This document shows positions 35,043-48,900 of a DNA stretch of 64,000 nucleotides, in pieces. The stretch is from Eutypella sp. D-1. Lineage: Eukaryota > Ascomycota > Sordariomycetes > Xylariales > Diatrypaceae. The translations under genes and the position numbers were made by a program. How positions within the stretch are numbered: position 1 is the stretch's first letter; the number at the start of each line of letters is the position of its first letter. The notes under the pieces are model-generated. The model had not been told where the DNA came from. It saw only the letters and a program-made list of their open reading frames with translations, and did no database searches. The stretch covers positions 2,418,001-2,482,000 of the forward strand of contig JAJTTP010000005.1 of assembly GCA_023313575.1 (NCBI GenBank), in the 5' to 3' direction.

Positions 35043-38000
35043 TGTGCCCTATCTGTCTCAATCCCTCCGAGACTGTACAAGAAACGCCGGATACTTAGAG
35101 GCGTGTTTTCCTACGAATTGGAGATCCAATTGGGGCTGAACTATAACGAGTACTCTCCGATTAATGGTTAGGAGAGGTTTGTTAACCAAGTGCAGTGACT
35201 AGCCGCCACTTTGAAGGTAGACAACACAGGACAAATAGCAAACTAAGTCATTTCTGAAGGACACTGGGCACGCTCAAGTAAGGGTTCCAACGCGGTCACT
35301 TTGACCACGTCTAGAGCAGGCCATTAAGCCGGTACAGACTCGTACGAGCCGGGTTTCCTCTAACCGAGGCGGAGGCTCGACAATCCGGTGCCTTCATCCT
35401 TCAGTCGGCATTAGATGGACTCATTTACACTATCCTTATAACTCATCCTTGATGCGTCTGCTGGTAGGATAGCGCTAGGGGTGACCACCCTGATGGGCCC
35501 GCCAGATCAAGCCAATGAACCCTTCTTCGTTTCGTGCCTAGAAATAGCATCCACCTTCAAGCCGCGTCTTGGTATGTCCATGATTTACCTACGACTCGGA
35601 ACGTCTCTTCGGGCTGTTTGACGGCGTCCGGACGAACGACGAACATTCCCTTGCGAAGATAAATCCCGGGCCAGCAAAGGATTGGTCTCAAGGAGATCAT
35701 ATTTGCTAAGGAGTTTTAAGGTGATGGATACTGCTGGCAACAACATCCCTTGCGTCATGTTCTCCACTTACAATATATTCAAGTTATTCTCGACGTCGTA
35801 GGTTTCACACCACTCCACCCAACGCTGGCCTCATCCTCGGTGGCCGAAACCAATACATTGTGTAGAGGGAGGGGGATATATGGGATAGAAACTTCATTTC
35901 AGTGGACATCAACATGTGTTTACGTAATCGTAGGACTTTATGTTATAGTCCCTTCTTTCACGCCCCCCTCTTCCTCAACTTTCCAGATTCTAACTACCTG
36001 ACATCATACACCTACATATCTATGGACATGCATATAGAAAGGACATTATTTTGGCATAGGAATAGGTTGGGCAATGGAAAAAATAGAAAGACTATGATTG
36101 TGTACAATTTCATCTGCCTAGGCTGACAATATGGATGCAAGAGTAGAAAGTATATTTATGTCATATAGTGACTCATGGAGTGTGAGTCGTTTACTCCTTT
36201 AGGTGGATATTCAGTCTACCAACTGCTGCTAGGCTGAAGGCCCCAAATCGATCCTCCCGTGCCGTATTCACCTATCAGGGGCGTAAGATGGTGGAGAGAG
36301 ATGCCTATAACGGCACTTACGAATAGGCAGATGGGCAGATGCTAAAGGTTATCTTGGCATGTTTAGTTGAATAAAGCTCCATGGTATTACCGTACTTATG
36401 CCGTCCATATGAGGTTTAATGTTAGTGCTGGTTAAACAGGAGATGCACACATTTTCGTTCTGCCCCTAGTGTACTTTCTACCCAAAATGTGAATCTGCTT
36501 TAGGTGCTATTATCATAGGTCTTGGTTCTATGTGAGAAAGGGAACGACGGATATATGAACAGCTTTGTCTCCACCTTACTTACATATACACGCAGAGGAT
36601 CAGCCCCTGCCCTGTCTGGATGTTCGGAAATAAGGAGGCGAGGAAGTAGCCACTCGCGAATGTCAACGAGCAGGGTGAACGAGTCTAGACCTGAGCTGAG
36701 CCGGGCTCATGGACACGAATTACCGCCCTTGCATTGACGGGCGATGGAGTTTGTATGTGTTTGTACGCATGCGGCACGCACCTGTGGGGGTTCGGTGCCT
36801 TTACCTATAATAGACGTATATGCAGTATATATTATATCCCAATGAATAGATAGTTACAGGTGCATGTAACCCAACTGCGGCGTAGGGCTGACTCAGATCG
36901 TGTCCTATTATCCATCATCTTTGGTATGCCTGCCATCCGTGGCCATGTCGCCCGTATCAGGATTCGTGATTCTCGTGTGGGAGCCGATATACGTGGGGCC
37001 CCTTTCTTACGCCCGCTTCTTATAGAACAGAACCGTTGCTCGTGAAGCCGAGTACATAGGGCTTCGGGCAACTTGTCGCCGGACCGCCTACGTAACCTTT
37101 CTAGAGCCTAAAAACAGTACTACTGGCGCACACAGCATATTATGTGCGCGCACGGTCGAGGTTGGCTCAGAGCCAATCTGCTAAAAGCCGGGCGCGACGC
37201 GACGCGACGCGCCGGCTTATTCCCGGCATCGCCAGGGAGCCAAGTGCCTGCGTGCGCGAGCTGCACACCTAGGCAGGTATACGTGTCATGTCGACTGCGG
37301 CATAGCCTACACCTATCTTATGGCCAAGGACCATGCATATGAGCAAGTTCTGTGCATGCATGTCGTGCACTCCCTAGTAACTCTTACGATTGCCGTCGTC
37401 GTTGCGAACCATGTTATTCTAGGTATTACGTGTGTAGAGAGGTACATAGGGACTCTGGTCTACGAGTATATAAGGCTAACTACTTGGTCAGACGGGAGGG
37501 CGCACGGGTGGGGAGGTGTACGACGTTACGCCCGACGGTTCCGGGATGCCGGGTCCGTCGGGCGTACGCGGGAGTAATCGGGTCTTTTATTTCCTAACGG
37601 GGGGTCTTGTCTGACATGGGGTGTGTGTGTAAGAGACGGGTGTAAAGAACCGTAGGTGAGAGACTGGTTGATAGGACGACACCCCTCTAGTGCTAATGGT
37701 ACCTAGCTAGGTATACGCATGCACATGTACGTCGTTACGGTCAAGTACAATGTGTTTTTTATACCACGCTCTTCATAGGTATAGCACCGCGAGTAGTCGA
37801 CGATGGCTGCCTACATATGCGTGGATGACCTGATTCTGTTCGTAAGGGCCCGGCAGGTCGGTCAACCCGCTCGGAACGCGCCATGCAGCTCCGATCTGAG
37901 AGGGTTTGCCAGCTACAAAGACCCACACCCAAGCTGGCAGCCCAGTGACATATGTCTAATTCCTTGAGCTTAATGCTGACTACGCGTTCGGGTGGATGTG

Positions 38001-39225
38001 CGACGCAGGTGCTCATGTAGGTATCCCCACATCTCGGAGCCAGGCTGGCCTGGAGTTGCAGGAACATGGCCGGGCGTAGTTTATACGGACATCCCATAGA
38101 TATCATAGTATAAGGCCGGTTAAAGGGGTTAAGGGAGGAAGGGGGGGCTTTACTATATTGTGTTTCACTATGAATTACCAACCTACCTAGCTTACATAAG
38201 AAGAGGCCACGAGATAACATAAGCACACGAGCGTTCTAGTGTGGGTACTATAAGATTTGTCATGAGAAATGTATGTAGCAATTTAGGAGGCGGGCTCAGG
38301 GGAAAAGGGGCTTGGGAACAGGATAGGGGTAAATGTGGGTGGGGGAAGAGAGGGCTCATCGGGGAATATATGTTGACAAAATGGTATGCAGCGCTACGAA
38401 ATTCTTTTCAGAAACGGAAAATTAAAACCATAGCCTCAAAAAATGCGCTATAGGGAACGGCGTCCTCTGCAACCGTTGTTCCTTTAGATTTAAGGCGGTG
38501 CGGCGCGTGTCCAGAAGCATTCACCGTACAACATCATGAAGCGAAGCAGATAGTTCCCCTTTCCTCCCCGGCCCTCGTTAGACTAATAAGAGAAATTACC
38601 GAGCCATGAACATAAAAAAGGAGCATTGTTTTACGACTCTACTCGTCCAGAACCAAGCCGAAGTGGACCGGCACCGACACGGGGGACCTATCGCCCGCTC
38701 AGGTAAAGTGGAAGAAAAAGGAGAAGGGGGCAAAAAAGAGAGAGTAACCAAAGGAAGGGCCGGGAGAGGCTGAGGGGGGGAGGGGAGGGGGCAGTATTGG
38801 CCCTCTAATCTCGATGATATTCTTCTGTTGTTACAACGCTCTATGCTATGCTGTGCTATGCTATGCGGATTTGGCTTTTACTTCTTTCTTTCTGCGTGAG
38901 GAAAGCAAAAGAAAAAGCATAATCAAGTCATATAATGATAAAAAGCGAGCCCATTGGATACCGCATTACTCATCTCCATTTATTTCCATCAGCCCAGTTG
39001 TTCAACCAGCGTTGCGTTGTCATTTCGATGATTCCCCGTGCCCGGATTTGTCTCGCTCGCTTATATTGATAGGTAAATCCACCGGACTAGGTAATAGAGC
39101 GAATAAGAAAGCCTCTGCCGGCGCGAGATGGTTAAAATCCGGCCATGCCGCATCCCGTGATGTTCGGAACGTGAGGCAGCGCAGCGCAGCGCAAGCCCGA
39201 GCAGGGCAGAGCAGAGCAGAACGAC
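35043..39225. other. intergenic region, no gene seen
   Basis: 4.2 kb between the P450 start and the SLD3 end. It includes the P450 promoter. Small repeats: GACGC x4 at about 37194-37213, a GC-heavy spot near 37190-37260, and CTATG-type units at about 38840-38866. Open frames up to 155 codons (37759-38226, minus) show no family features and no intron structure. Confidence 0.55.
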
Positions 39226-42200
39226 TCAGCCAAGCTCGTCGAAATCATCGTCCCAGCCCAGCCTCTCGTAGATAGACTGGCGCCTAGGAGGGCTCGCTGC
39301 TTTCTCTTTCCCCTTCCCCCTCTCCTTCCCCTTCTCTCTTCCATCCGCATCCCCGTCCGCATTCTCCTTCCCATTCCTGTGCTCGCCTGCATCGGCTCCG
39401 GAGCCGCCGGTGGTTTTCCCTTTATTAGCCGGGGTGGCGACGACGATTGTTGCCCCGACCTCTTCGGAGGCGCCCGGTCTCGACCTGGCGATGGGCTTCC
39501 GCGGCGTCTCGGCTAGGATGCCCCCGCTGCCGCCGCGGCTAGGCGGGGACGAAGACGGCATCCCGATTCCGCTGTCGACGTGCGGCATGGGCAACTTGCG
39601 CGGCGCACGGGACCCGGAGGAGGCGGCGGGGAATCGGGGCTGCGCGATTTTGCGGAATGCAACGGGCGAGGAGGCCAGGACCGCGCCTTCGTCGAAGTCG
39701 TCCTCGTCTTCCGCCTCCGCTATGCGAGGGGTGGTGGTGGCGAAGAAGTCCACATGTCTCGATGATGGTCGGGCTGGGGTGGCCGCGACATGGTGGGTCT
39801 GGGTTCGAATTTGGGTTTGTGTTTGGGACCGGCCCGGGCCTACACCCCGGCGCCGGGAGGCGGGGACCGCTGGGGACGACTCGCCAATAGGAGGGAGGCC
39901 GAAGGCAGCGTCGAGGTTGCGCTTCCGGGGCGCGGAGGACGGGATCATGGACGCCGATGACGGCGGGTGATCCGCCTCGATAGACTCCCTGTGCGCTGCG
40001 GACATAGCCGGTTGGCTGTGAGCGTCCCGCGAGAAGGCGTCCCTGTACCGTACGCCCATCGGCGTTGCCTTTACCACGTTCTGGAACCGTGGGTGCTGCG
40101 TCGGCTTCTTTGATTCTGTTGAGGGCGTCCACTGTTAGTACAAGGAGAAAATGTAGACGGGTGAAGGACGGGAGGGGCTTACTTCTCAGCTGAGACAAAC
40201 TGGTTGTTGCTCGTCTCTCAGCAGCCTCGGCCATGTCCTTCCCTACAACCTCTCTATTCGGCCGCCGCAGGGAGTTAATCGCGTCCTTCAACTCCGCCTT
40301 GACCATTGCCTCCTTTTTGGCCTTCTCCTCCCCGTTTCTGTTCTTGGCTGGCCCCAGTCCTGAGACTGAGCCCGCCGACGTCTTCTCAGCCGCTGCCTCG
40401 AGAGTCACCCCCTTAGGTATATTTTTGAGCGATAGCGGCTCGCTGGCCTCTCTCTTCAGCATAGGCGTCGTGGTCGACCTCAGCAATGCGATAATGCCGC
40501 TGGGTCCGCGCGACATGCTCCGCCGATGTTTCTCGGATTCCCGGGATAGTACGGTGTCAAGCGTCTTTACCGATCTCACCGGAGCCGGCCGCTTAGCTGA
40601 GCCAGGTTTGGGCCTGGTCTTCGGCGCAGACTCCGGCTTCTTCGATTTGACACTGGCAGGGGGTGGCGCCATGACGGGCCCACCGAGTTTCCGATTGATA
40701 GTGTCGCACTGCTCAGGTAACCTGGCAGAAAAACTAGAGAAGTGTTAGTTGTTGCGCAGGGCAAGCAAGCCGATTGTTTGAAGCTCACAAGGGTACGATG
40801 ACATCAACACAGAAATCCTTCAAGGGGTCTGATGTTGCTCGTAGGGAGGTCTGTGCCTCGGGTTTTTGGCCGGCCTGAGAGTCCTCTAACATCTTCACTT
40901 CGTCCCATGCCGTAGACTGCCAGATACATAGTCGATCTGCGTGGACATCGAGGAGAAAAGGGAGATTATGGCGGTTGCGCTTCTTTACGGGTGTCCGCTT
41001 AGCCGTCTCTCCCTCGGCATCGGCACCGGGGAGCCCCGGAAGCTGTGAATCGGCGGCATTTTCTGGCGTTCGCAGAGGTTCTAGCGCAAGAATTTCGAGA
41101 ATGATGATTATTTGCAACTGCGTCTCACGGGACCTCAGATAGGATAGTTGCACTTTGGAGTCGTGAGGAGTGGCTGCAGTTGATTCGTCGTCCTTGGGTT
41201 GCGGTTTGTGGACATTCCACCATTTGCAAGCATGCTCGTGTTCAAAGGGGTACAGTCCGTTCTTTCCTAGCCTCATCTTCTTCAACCTTTTCTTCTTTTT
41301 CTTCTTTCCACCGTCATTCTCGTCATCGGAGTCTTGTATTGCCAAGTTAATCTTAGAGATGATTTCGGGCAATGTCTCACGGTATTTCTTGTCGATCTGT
41401 ACGGTGGTCATAATAAGACTTTTCAGGAAGTCGATCAGGTCATTCATCTCCAGTGCGGAGTCACAGTCCAGGTGGAAGACAGCTCGCGCACGAGACAGCG
41501 GGCCTTTCGCGAAGTATGCCAGTGATCCCTGGAGAAATTAGATTAGACAAGCTGTATCTGGGTGGCGTGTAGGACATACCATAGAATGATAAAGTGCTTC
41601 GATATACTGATTACGGATGTTGTCAAATATATCATCTGCGCTTGGCTGAGTGGCCGAATCTTCCGCCCGGGGCTCTGGCATTGACTGGATGTGTGCTTGG
41701 TCATTAGGAGTGATAGGCCGAAGAGTATTATCTTGACCGCCTGCTGCAGTGCTAGCGTCGGGAGTTGCCAAGCCATTCTCTGTTGGAAGAGGGGTGGGTT
41801 GTTGTTGTTGTTGCTGTGTGGCGAGCTCAACGGGCTGCGTCGAGGTTGAGACAGATCTTGAGCGCGCCGGTCTCTTGACCAGAGATTGAATGGCCTCAAT
41901 AGCCAGTTTCCTCTTTTTATTATCTTTATGTAACTGAGGAGTGATCAACGGTTTCGAGGTGCCCAAACTCGTGAATAGCGGCGCTTGTTTCTTTAATAAT
42001 AAATTGCTGCAGGAGACGGTAGCGAGTTCAGACAAGGCGGCAAGGTCTACCCAGGATCCCAATTGGCAGAGAGAGTATAAGCCATTTTGCTGACGCTCTA
42101 GAACGTATGCTGTCTTGTCGCCTTCTAACCTGGCGATAAGCACGACGGGACGTGTTCCTACTCGTCCCTCAAGGTCTAATATTTTTATTTTGGATTCAAA

Positions 42201-42692
42201 ATACCGGGAAGATTCGAAACTCCCATAGGGAGAGTGTAGATCAAGATAGGATAGGTGTAGATGCTCGCGGGGTAAAAGCATGAGAGGTTGGAGACTTCGC
42301 GGCTTGACGGAGAGGTTTTGAGGATGCGGCTAGGGTCCATTTTTTAGTAATTATAGGCGCATATCTCGACAGTCTACACGGGAGGAGGTGTTGACTTGAC
42401 TGACTTTGACTATGATAGGGGGTCTAAGTAGGTCCTCTTCCATGGCATAAGTATCGTGACTACGCTTTTTGCCGGAGGAATTGAGTAATGATGAATTATC
42501 CCCATTGCCATTGCTATGATCATTCGAACGTATCTCGGGACCATGTGTGTTTATATTCGTCGATTTCCTAGACGCAATTGTGGTTGCCGTGGTGGTAGTG
42601 GTCGTCGTCGTCGTGGACATCGTCTTCGTTCTGCTGGAAGGGGGACGCGACGCGTCTTCAGACCCGCTTCCGGCGGGTATTCTGAAGGACAT
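39226..42692 (-). CDS. SLD3: DNA replication regulator SLD3
   Basis: CDK-regulated initiation factor that brings Cdc45 to origins and, when phosphorylated, binds Dpb11. Five exons, 42405-42692, 41580-42329, 40789-41528, 40183-40733 and 39226-40115, total 3219 bases, 1072 residues. Exon 1 is Thr/Ser/Asn-rich with nine consecutive Thr codons. The Sld3/Treslin domain runs from about residue 108 (SLQPLMLLPREHL, SYLDLHSP, KIKILDLEGRVG) through YIEALYHS, LAYFAKGPLSRARA and a conserved helical block (FLKSLIMTT, DKKYRETLP) to VDVIVPFF near 593. It includes a Lys-rich insert (GGKKKKKKRLKK). The C-terminal half is disordered, Ser/Pro-rich with many SP sites, and ends in the family-typical YERLGWDDDFDELG. 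Introns are 75, 51, 55 and 67 bases; the first uses a GTCAGT donor. Phases agree throughout. Confidence 0.93.
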
Positions 42693-45419
42693 AAGTGAGT
42701 TGAAGAAAGGATACCCATCTATAAGAAGATATGGAAGATATGGGACATATGATGATGAAGAAGGGAGATCATGAATACCTACCTACATAACCTATGTAGG
42801 TAACTTAGGCAGGTATGTAAGTCAGTATGGATATATGTGTATCCTTGTATGTCTATAGCAATATTCAATTGTCAATTATTTGATACTCTAGGTACTCCGT
42901 ATTATCAGTCGCGCTATGGTACATTTCCATATTTAGGTAAGCAACCTAGTGATCGGGAAAGCTTAATTATGACTTCACGCGTTAAAGTGGGGTGATACTA
43001 CTTCTACCTAAGTATCTACAAGTACGTACCTACTGCCCTATTTTGTAGGTGCGGAGTGTGTCCAGGTGGTGCCCAGGCCAGCCAGGTGCAGGAGGGCGGG
43101 CCCAGTCGGATGGTCGCGTCCACGAGTGGAAGCTTCAGGTACCTGGGTACATAAGTTTAACGGTTAGGTACTCCCGAGGTCTGGGGCTCTGGGAGTAACT
43201 ACCTGTACATTACATAATCTAAGTAGCCTGTTGAAGGCTGTTACATTATCCGCCTCCCTTCTACCTGGAAAGTCGCAACCAGCAAGAAGGTTTTATTATC
43301 TCTTACATGCCTTACATAATCTAGATACTGAGTACCCGGATGGAACAGCTTCTGGCCTACTACCTAAATGTCTCCGATGGCTTTTGTTAGCCATCGAAAC
43401 ATGGATGATCAGCTATCTTCCTTCCTGTCCTGATCTGGAAATTAATTTGGTCTGCCTCCTCAAATCCTCACATGATCTGGATGCCTGGAAAGCAGGGAGG
43501 CCAGGAGGGAGGTTTGGGATTGTAAACGATTCATCGATCTCGATATCGATGTTTGTTGTTGAAACCCAGTCCTGACACCCTGTTTGGACGAATCTGCATG
43601 GGGCAATTCATCTGCAATCCGCGCCCGATCGTGCGGAGTGGAGTGCTAAGACGCCTCCCCGCTATTAACACAACCTTAAATATTTGACACGTGAACAGTC
43701 TTACGAGTAGGAGGTATACACTACATACATCTATCTGTAAGTATCTATAAATGTACTCTAAAGGTAGATGCGGATTTGGCTGTCCTACAAGTTTCAATCC
43801 AATGCTATTATAACGGACGATGGAATGGTAGAAGGAGTCAAAGGCTTGCAAGTTTGAGAGGCAAAGAAGTTAGGCCTTATAGCCATTGTCTTTAACCAAC
43901 TGTGTGCAGATCGACTCCTGTATGATATACCTATACTATAATAGAATGGATTGCCGTAGCTGACGCGGCGTGGCTCTTGCCCGGGTACCTATAAGAATTC
44001 TTGGGCAAGGGATTCATGCATCATCCATTCAATTTATGGGTGGGTGTAGTATGCGTGCATATTTGTTTATTAGGTGCAGAGAGTAGCTACATCCATGGAT
44101 GTCTAGGTACTGTAAGTACGGAATTGTAGACATATATTTCCATTTACGTGTCTAAGTGCTGGGATGATACTGCGCGGTACCTACCATATTCAAGCCTCGA
44201 TGCTACCTCATCTAACATCGGATGAAATTGAGTTACTAGTAGTAATGCAGCGTCGCGGCATTGCAACATTGTATTATTATCGCGTTCGTTCAGAGTCTCG
44301 AGATCCTTGGTTTGCACTGTAGCTCTGATTCAGGATTTCTGTCGTACGTACATCTTCGCTTTTTTTTTTTTTGGGTGCATTTTGAGTATCACCTGCTGTT
44401 GCGTGATACCAAGGATAGTTGTTGTTTAACGTTACCTCACCCACCTCCCTACTAAAACGCTCTTAGGTCGAGTTTCGATCACGGTAGATTAAGTCGATCT
44501 AAGGAGAGCCCGACCATTAGCAAAAAAAAGCCACTGTTTTTTAAACAGCAAGCGCGTGAGACTAGGCACGCCCAGTCCAGTAAAACAAAACAAGCTTGGC
44601 CGCAAGTGACTGGGGTTGATTGACCAGCGAAGACCATATGGCTAACAACGTTAAACGACTCCTCGATTTGCCAACGCCTAACCTGCCAACCTGCTAAACC
44701 TGGGCTACGGAAGAAAGACAAAATATCTTGTACATAAGTCTCGTGGGTTGCCGATCTCCCGCAATCATCATGCGATTTATAACATATTCTTCGATTTCGC
44801 GATCTCTGTATGTATCTTGCGGTTAAAGGAACTGGGTCCTCTTAAATCTTTTATTTTATTTCAGTACACAGTACTTACTTAGGTGCCATAATCTAATTTT
44901 CATCCTTTCTGTCGCAATCCTTCTACAGTCGGGAAATCTATAAACGAGAGAAATCCCATTCTGTGAGGTTTATTTACTCCGTACTTAGGTACCTACCTCC
45001 TAGGAGAGGTACTTTGGCACTTGTATTCACGTTCGGACAGGCTCGTTATTATAGCAATTATTAAGCTTGAATTTATCCCCACGTTTATTAGGGGTACGGT
45101 AATATATGGGGTTATTGCCTATAAAAACATAGACCATAAGTACAAATAAGTACCTACGGTGGTTCTCCCGTTACCTAGGTACATAGTGCAACCTCTTAGC
45201 AGGAAGTTATAGTGTGGTTTGCTGGAGCTTGTTTTTAAAAACACCATCCGTGCCCAAGTACACTTCCTCTTAGAAAGTACCTTCATACTTTGCTTCCAAC
45301 GCTTCCAAGGTTCTAAGTAAAGTTTGGACGGGAGCTCCCAACTTTTTTAACTAAAAACTTCCCGCAATTAACTAACCACCCACGAGCAGCAGCAACACCA
45401 CCACCACTTGAGCACCTTC

Positions 45420-45506
45420 ATGAACCACCACCTACAACACCACCACCACCTCTGGATACCACCAAAAAAAAAGATCATCACCAAACCTACCTACCTACCT
45501 AGTTAG
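45420..45506 (+). promoter_or_regulatory. upstream ORF in probable SSK2 leader
   Basis: ATG at 45420 opens 28 codons, His-rich, ending TAG at 45504-45506, 430 bases before the SSK2 start. It matters only if transcription starts upstream of it, which the sequence cannot show. Confidence 0.4.
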
Positions 45507-45761
45507 GTACGTTACAACAAGCACAGCAAGCACAACAGCACAAAAAACATAAAAACAACAACAACGATAACAATTCATCGAGCTGATCTTCGTCCCTCAA
45601 TCCACGTGTGCATCACCATCGCTTATCTTCCAAGGTTGTCAATAATTATATTATCATTCATCCTCATTCCACTTACCACCCAATCAACAACAATCAATCC
45701 TCTTTATATCATTATTTTTTACTCACTTATCCACCTCATTATTACGCTCCATTTTCTATCC

Positions 45762-45773
45762 ATGATCGACTGA
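45762..45773 (+). promoter_or_regulatory. minimal upstream ORF (MID-stop) before SSK2
   Basis: ATG ATC GAC TGA, 163 bases upstream of the SSK2 ATG and just before the hairpin. Such tiny ORFs can reduce or reset scanning ribosomes. Presence in the mRNA is inferred from its closeness to the start codon. Confidence 0.45.
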
Positions 45774-45790
45774 ATTCATCCACCTTACCA

Positions 45791-45815
45791 CTTGGACTTA
45801 GACACTAAGTCCAAG
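45791..45815 (+). promoter_or_regulatory. 10-bp inverted repeat (hairpin) in SSK2 leader
   Basis: CTTGGACTTA, a 5-base loop GACAC, then TAAGTCCAAG: a perfect 10-bp stem. Its right arm is the first unit of the AAGTCC repeat, so the left arm can pair with any of several repeat copies. It lies 122 bases upstream of the ATG. A role in translation or protein binding is inference. Confidence 0.6.
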
Positions 45816-45840
45816 TCCAAGTCCAAGTCCAGGTCCAGGT
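45806..45840 (+). repeat. AAGTCC hexamer repeat
   Basis: About four AAGTCC units followed by two AGGTCC-type variants, adjoining the hairpin and within about 100 bases of the SSK2 start codon. The unit count probably varies between strains. Confidence 0.85.
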
Positions 45841-45936
45841 TCAACTTCATTATAATTAATTAATTGACACTGACCAACATTAAACAAAATCATATCCCCA
45901 AAAAAGCCAAAAAAGCCCAGCCCTTCCCCTGAAGTC

Positions 45937-48900
45937 ATGTCTACTGAGACATCTCCACGTGCTGTGCGGTTTTCTCAGAGCGAAGTCGAACTCGTCCAGG
46001 ATAAGATAAAGGGCGCCCGTCCCATTGCCATCACTACCGATTCCGACGCATCAGGTTCTTCTGAGGACTACGGCTTCGACCCCCACGAACTCGAACGTCA
46101 AGACGAACTCGGTTCACTGGCTCCCTATGGCGACGGGAGTCTTTCTAGCTCCATGGCTTCGCTTGCCCCTAATTCCGTTGCCAACACCACCAGTCGCCAT
46201 CGCGGGAGTAGCACCGAGCAGCCCGCAAACCACTCTGGTTCCGCCACTAATGGTACCAATGCCCGACAACAGCAGCGACCTCTCGTCACACGGACTCCTT
46301 CAAGTACCTATGCCCCCCAGCGCGGTCCCCACCCGGGTTCGCAACCATCGTTCAACCTCAGTACGAGATCCGGCTCGCGCCCTCGTCGAAGTGATCCCTC
46401 CGACAAGTTCCGCGACCAAGAGCCTGCCTATCTGCGCATGATTCGGGACCAGCGTCCTACTAACGGCTATTTTAACGAACTTTACACCCCCAGCGTCGAA
46501 TATTCCGATGAGGAATCCGAAGGCGAGACTCCCTCTTCGGAGGGTGTCTTCGATGATCGGTTCAACGATGAGACCATCATGTTCCAAAATTTGGTCGATG
46601 ACAATTTAGCTACCGAGGAAGACCTACTAGATCCCAATAACCGCGAGCGCTTAGAATGGCACGGCATGCTGGCTGCAGTCTTGACCGGAGACGTCGTCAA
46701 GCAGGAAAAGAAGCGTCTTATTGGAACCTCGGAACAGGAGGGTGGTTTCAATGCCCACAAGGCTGAGTTGTGGATAGGTCTCAGGTCCAAGATGACCGGG
46801 CGCCCCCTAGCACTTCAGCGAAGGATAGTCGAAGAGGCCCGTGGGAATCTTGACCGGACCATCGACGAGATCATCCGCTTCGAGGTCCAGGGCGAGAGCG
46901 AAGTCGGCAAGCCACCAATCGAACAAGTGCGTGATGTCGTTCAGAAGATCGAGAAGTGCGAAAGTTTATACTCTTCTTGGGCAACTCTAGGCGCTGCACA
47001 TAAAACCGTCGATTCTCAGCCCTTCCAAGAGGCCTACAACGCCGTCATGTCCTGGTACAACACGAATGAGATGATTAGCACGGAGCTGGGGATCCTGAAG
47101 AAATGGGTCGGCAATGATGAGTTGGATTTCCAGAAGACAAAACAGAGGTCGCCGAGCACCAACGGCCTCAGCGATGAGACGTCCTTTCTGGATCGTCTCA
47201 TGAAAGAAGACGGTCTGAAGTCCCTGCATGACGATGACGAGGCGGCCAAGCGCGAGCAAGCGGTCAAGACCAAGACGCTTATTCGAAGAAGCATGTTGAC
47301 CAATATATCAAACACCATCGCCAAAGCTAAAGAAACCCTCATCGTGAATTCGGTTGCCTTCCAGAAACGACACCTCCCACCTTATATCGAGGAAATACTC
47401 ACGCTCATCACATTCCCGTCCCGGCTGATCGAAGAAATTATCAAAGTTCGTCTGGCATACGCCAGGAAAATGAAGGAGACGGCACAGAATAATCTTATCC
47501 TCACTGACCAAATGATATCCCAATTCGAACTACTGTTAAAGTTGGCTATTCGTATCAAGCAGGAATATCTCACGGTCTCACAACCCCAGCCCGGCTGGCA
47601 GTTGCCGGCGATGCTCGACGACACGTTTGACCAAGTCGTGCTTGATGCGCTCAGATACTACTTCAAGATGCTGAATTGGAAACTGAGCAGAAACAAGAAC
47701 ACGTTCAAGGAGGCGGAACTGCTATTTCAGGAATGGGACTTTGCGAACGAGATCGGTCGGCATCTCCAGGGTGGTGACGTGGAAGTCGCCGAGCAGTTCA
47801 GCAATCTTACCTACAAGGCCCTCAACCGACTGAGCCAAACCTTTGAGCGCGAGCTCCAGCGAAAACCTAAGGAGAGCGCAAGCGACATGAGCAAGCGTTA
47901 TATGCAAGTACTCGACTCCGTGCGCGTGCGGCAGAGGATGTTACAACGGTTTTCGAGAATGTTGAGCGACCACTACGAAAACGCATCTGATATGAGCATC
48001 GCCTTCGACGCAGGGGATCTCAGAAATCTATACGAAAGGTTATCGGTTACCGGACACTTCTTGGTGGATGAGTTTGAGGGCTACCAGGTTATCGCATCAC
48101 CCTCTCTTATAGGTCGCGACGAGGAAATTCCGGGCATACTACGGAATTGCTTTCACGATGAGATTTCCGACGACCAAACTGATCCTTACATTCTGATCCT
48201 GAGGCCCGAGACGCCCCTACATTGGTTCGGTCCGCGGAGCCAACAAGCGCTGGATCTCGGCTCTTTGGATTTGAAGGTTGGCCAGATGCGGCTTATTGCC
48301 GATGGCTCTCAGACCAGATTGTCGACGGCAAGGAAAATTTGCTTGGATACCCTCGACATGCATCTCGATCTCATTGTCGAAGCCCGCTCGAACTTACACA
48401 AGGTCAACCACAAGCTCATGGAAATCAGGAAGGTTGCTTTCAAGCTGTCCAATACCTTCATGGATAGTGTTGGGGTTATCCGAAAGCAGACCCAAGGCTT
48501 GAACTGTCAGAACCTGATTCAGACATGCTTTGTCTTTGCCACGGAATTTGGCCAGCGCTCCCTTCTCTATATGGATAGCAATCGCCGCCAGATGAATAAC
48601 TTGAAGCTCACCAAGCTCGGTCTCGACTGGGTCAGTTTCATCTGCGATGATTGCAAAGTGACCGACCGCCTCTCGTTCCGATGGGCCGTACCGGCGCTCG
48701 AATTCGCCATGAGCATGACCAGAGGTCGACACATTCTTGCTCTGGGCGATGACGAATATGCCAGGTTGCGAGCTAAGGTATCTGGGTGCATGTCGCTGCT
48801 CATATCGCATTTTGACATCTTGGGCGCGAAGTCGAACCAGGCGGCACAGTCGGAGCGGGAGCGTATTGAGGCTCTCATCGGGCAGTCCAAGCGTTTCGAC

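Larger units (their letters stand above)
42693..45936. other. divergent promoter region of SLD3 and SSK2
   Basis: 3.2 kb between two divergently transcribed genes, so it holds both promoters. No coding region is supported. TACCTA/TAGGTA words cluster near 42775-42820 and 44990-45200. From about 45362 to 45936 the plus strand becomes C/A-rich and G-poor, typical of a long fungal 5' leader, and carries upstream ORFs and a hairpin listed separately. Confidence 0.6.

Noticed and set aside
37759..38226. 155-codon open frame on the minus strand
   Set aside because: No domain, no splice pattern, and composition typical of random sequence with many Cys, Ser and Arg.
39410..39970. 186-codon open frame on the plus strand
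   Set aside because: Antisense to the GC-rich C-terminal exon of SLD3.
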